Shown here one piece after another: positions 62,016-64,000 of a stretch of DNA of 64,000 bases. The stretch is from contig NZ_JAAAMJ010000001.1 of assembly GCF_010500835.1 (NCBI RefSeq), positions 806,001 to 870,000 of the forward strand, given 5' to 3'. How positions within the stretch are numbered: position 1 is the first letter of the stretch; each line of letters starts with the position of its first letter. Made by a program: the position numbers and the translations under genes. The DNA comes from Aurantimonas aggregata (GTDB lineage: Bacteria > Pseudomonadota > Alphaproteobacteria > Rhizobiales > Rhizobiaceae). The notes beneath the pieces are model-generated. The model did no database searches. It was not told where the DNA came from and was given only the letters and a program-made list of their open reading frames with translations.

Positions 62016-63035
62016 GTGGCGCAGAAGGTCAAACTCTCGACGATCGCGGACGCGCTGGGCGTGTCGACGGCGACCGTCTCCCTCGCTTTGCGCGACAGCC
62101 CGCTCGTGGCCGAGGTGACGCGCGAGCGCATCAAGGAGGCGGCACGCGACTTCGGCTATATCTACAATCGCCGCGCCGCCTCGCTGCGGACCTCCAAGTC
62201 CGGCATCGTCGGCGTCTGCGTGCACGACATCATGAACCCGTTCTTCGGCGAGATCCTGATGGCGGTCGAGGAAGAACTCGATCGCCAGCGCCAGACGTTC
62301 ATTCTCTGCAACCACCATGACGACCTGTCCAAGCAGCGCTCCTTCGTCGACACGCTGCTGCAACTCGGCGCCGACGGGCTGATCCTGTCGCCGGCGCTCG
62401 GAACACCCGCCGCCGACATCCGCCTCGCCGAGGACAACGAATTGCCGGTGACGCTGATCGCCCGAACGGTCGAGGGCTCCGGCGTCCGCGGATTTCGCGG
62501 TGACGATTCCTATGGCATGGGTCTGGCGGTCGACCACCTGATCGAGCGCGGTCACCGTGAGATCGCGATGGTCGGCGGCACGGCGATGACGTCCACCGGG
62601 CGTGACCGCGAAGCGGGCTATCTCGCCGCGCTGGAGCGGGCCAAAATTGCCTTCCGACCGGAATGGCGGGTCGAGGGACCCCGCAACCGCCATTCCGGCT
62701 TCGACGCGACGGCGACCGTGCTCGCGATCGAGCCGCGCCCGACCGCCATCGTCTGCTTTTCCGACCTCGTGGCGCTCGGCCTGATGTACGGCTTGTCGCG
62801 CGCCGGGCTGCGGCCCGGCATCGACATCGCCGTCACCGGCTATGACGACATCGACGAGGCGGCGATCGCCATGCCGTCGCTCTCCACCGTGTCGAACGGC
62901 CAGCGCGAGGTCGGCCGCCGCGCCGCCGGCGCGCTGCTCGATCGCCTCCGCGGCGAGCCCGCCATCGACGAGACCGTCCTTATCCGCCCGGAGCTCAAGA
63001 TCCGGCAATCCAGCGAATATGCCTGGCCGTCATGA
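62016..63035 (+). CDS. LacI-family transcriptional regulator
   Basis: 339-aa LacI/GalR-type regulator. HTH: KLSTIADALGVSTATVSLAL, hinge with IKEAARDFGYIYNRRAASLR, then a periplasmic-binding-like effector domain (VCVHDIMNPFFGEILMAVEE, FSDLVALGLMYGL, VTGYDDIDEAAIAMPSLSTV). It starts GTG 62016 with no strong ribosome site. It lies 36 bp before the 2-hydroxyacid dehydrogenase gene, which it may control in response to a sugar acid. Confidence 0.9.
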   Translation: MAQKVKLSTIADALGVSTATVSLALRDSPLVAEVTRERIKEAARDFGYIYNRRAASLRTSKSGIVGVCVHDIMNPFFGEILMAVEEELDRQRQTFILCNHHDDLSKQRSFVDTLLQLGADGLILSPALGTPAADIRLAEDNELPVTLIARTVEGSGVRGFRGDDSYGMGLAVDHLIERGHREIAMVGGTAMTSTGRDREAGYLAALERAKIAFRPEWRVEGPRNRHSGFDATATVLAIEPRPTAIVCFSDLVALGLMYGLSRAGLRPGIDIAVTGYDDIDEAAIAMPSLSTVSNGQREVGRRAAGALLDRLRGEPAIDETVLIRPELKIRQSSEYAWPS

Positions 63036-63071
63036 TGGCCGGGCCGACATCATCTTAAGGGAAGGAAACCC

Positions 63072-64000
63072 ATGACCGACTTCGCATCCTTGACCATTCT
63101 GGTCCCCGGCCGGCTGAACCCGGACACGCTCGAGACGCTGAAGCAGACCTTCGACGTCGAGCATGTCGAGGATCGCGACCTCTCGCGGCTCTCTGCGGAG
63201 CGGCGCGACAGCATCCGCGGCATCGCCCAGATGGGCCCGATCGACGGCGCCACCATGGACATGCTGCCGAAGCTCGAGATCATCGCCAATTTCGGCGTCG
63301 GCTATGATGCGGTCGATACGAAGGCTGCAACCGCGCGCAAGATCGTCGTCACCAACACCCCGGACGTCCTGACCGAGGAAGTCGCCGACACTGCGCTCGG
63401 TCTGCTGCTGATGACCGTCCGCGAACTCGGCGCGGCCGAGCAGCATCTGCGCGCCGGTCTCTGGGAGAGCAAGGGCAACTATCCGCTGACCGGCGCGACG
63501 CTGCAGGGCCGCACGGCCGGCATCATGGGCCTCGGCCGCATCGGCCTGGCGATCGCGCGTCGTCTCGAAGGCTTCGGCGTGAAGATCGCCTATCACAACC
63601 GCTCGGAGCGGGACGATGTCGACTATCCCTATCACGCGACGCTCGAGAGCCTTGCTGCCGCCGTCGACACTTTGATCATCGCCGCGCCCGGCGGTGCTTC
63701 CACGGAAAAGGCGGTCAACGCCGCCGTCCTCAAGGCGCTCGGCCCCGACGGCATCTTCATCAATATCGGGCGTGGCTCGACGGTCGACGAGCCGGCGCTG
63801 ATCGAGGCGCTCAAGGACGGCACGATCCGTGCGGCGGGTCTCGACGTCTTCGACAAGGAGCCGCATGTGCCGGCAGCGCTGATCGCCCTGCCCAACGCGG
63901 TGCTGCTGCCGCATGTCGCCTCCGCATCGCGCCACACGCGGCGCGCCATGGGCGAACTCGTCATCAACAACCTCAAGGCGTGGTTCCAGGGCGAGAAGCC
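63072..64000 (+). CDS. D-2-hydroxyacid dehydrogenase, 3' end cut by window
   Basis: NAD(P)-dependent D-isomer 2-hydroxyacid dehydrogenase, 309 complete codons seen and still open at base 64000; only a few residues are likely missing. NAD loop GIMGLGRIGLAIARRLEGFG. The catalytic Arg is in NIGRGSTVDEPAL, Glu in LDVFDKEPHVP and His in LLPHVASASRHTR. Closest in pattern to glyoxylate/hydroxypyruvate reductases. GGAAGGAAA precedes ATG 63072. Paired with the upstream LacI regulator. Confidence 0.9.
   Translation, partial: MTDFASLTILVPGRLNPDTLETLKQTFDVEHVEDRDLSRLSAERRDSIRGIAQMGPIDGATMDMLPKLEIIANFGVGYDAVDTKAATARKIVVTNTPDVLTEEVADTALGLLLMTVRELGAAEQHLRAGLWESKGNYPLTGATLQGRTAGIMGLGRIGLAIARRLEGFGVKIAYHNRSERDDVDYPYHATLESLAAAVDTLIIAAPGGASTEKAVNAAVLKALGPDGIFINIGRGSTVDEPALIEALKDGTIRAAGLDVFDKEPHVPAALIALPNAVLLPHVASASRHTRRAMGELVINNLKAWFQGEK

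Overview
The window is high-GC, densely coded DNA from an alphaproteobacterium, most likely a member of Hyphomicrobiales (Rhizobiales). The lineage markers are an Omp25/Omp31-type outer-membrane barrel, DUF992 and DUF3618 proteins, an orphan aa3 oxidase subunit IV, an R. etli-type asparaginase, a TakP-type TRAP system, a sarcosine oxidase BDAG operon, and regulatory motifs typical of the group: an Irr/ICE-like box, a sigma-EcfG promoter and a CtrA full site. A genus cannot be named safely. I see no rRNA, tRNA, CRISPR array, insertion sequence or prophage. This reads as a chromosomal segment with ordinary codon use throughout.

Layout. 1-6.3 kb: methylmalonyl-CoA mutase (5' end cut), CorA, a membrane GGDEF/EAL protein and a FeeM/autoinducer-synthase-like acyltransferase behind a palindromic operator. 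6.3-10.7 kb: pqqABCDE on the minus strand, and the mutase chaperone meaB diverging from it. A terminator-like hairpin lies over the first codons of pqqB. 10.8-17.4 kb: NYN/OST-HTH protein, a structured unexplained intergenic segment, asparaginase, DUF3750, a DJ-1/PfpI protein, pcaD-pcaB and a PfkB sugar kinase. 17.5-22.7 kb: outer-membrane protein, cytochrome c, class I aldolase, a small tail-anchored protein and an orphan peptide-binding protein. 22.7-28.0 kb: a four-gene envelope module (imelysin, DUF1111 di-haem protein, second imelysin, Tat-exported DUF1513) behind an Irr-type box, so probably iron-responsive. 28-36.4 kb: flavin reductase, GST, soxBDAG, and a cupredoxin with di-haem peroxidase under a perfect FNR/FixK box. 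36.5-42.2 kb: small membrane and secreted proteins, rpsU, a TPR lipoprotein, DUF992, oxidase subunit IV, a stress PfpI protein with a perfect EcfG promoter, and recX preceded by a 27-codon coupled ORF.

42.5-48.6 kb: TRAP membrane genes dctQ-dctM, a degenerate ParA-like gene with a CtrA box, and two tandem TakP-like binding proteins. 48.8-51.2 kb: a stress-envelope operon (24-aa hydrophobic peptide, low-complexity protein, YqjE-like holin-fold protein, DUF3618). 51.4-60.4 kb: glutamine amidotransferase, DCC oxidoreductase, DUF1007-NicO metal transport, L,D-transpeptidase, LysR regulator, ornithine decarboxylase with a long leader, GNAT, and CobW-type metallochaperone with WD40 partner. 60.5-64 kb: creatininase-family amidohydrolase and MarR regulator around a perfect operator palindrome, LacI regulator, and a D-2-hydroxyacid dehydrogenase cut by the window end.

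Together the genes fit a metabolically flexible aerobe using C1-related substrates (sarcosine, PQQ enzymes), aromatics, 2-oxoacids and propionyl-CoA intermediates, with microaerobic, iron and general-stress control. The most interesting material is regulatory: the pqqA-pqqB hairpin, the competing-hairpin segment at 11.68-11.88 kb, the CtrA site on a P-loop-defective ParA relative, and the coupled micro-ORFs.
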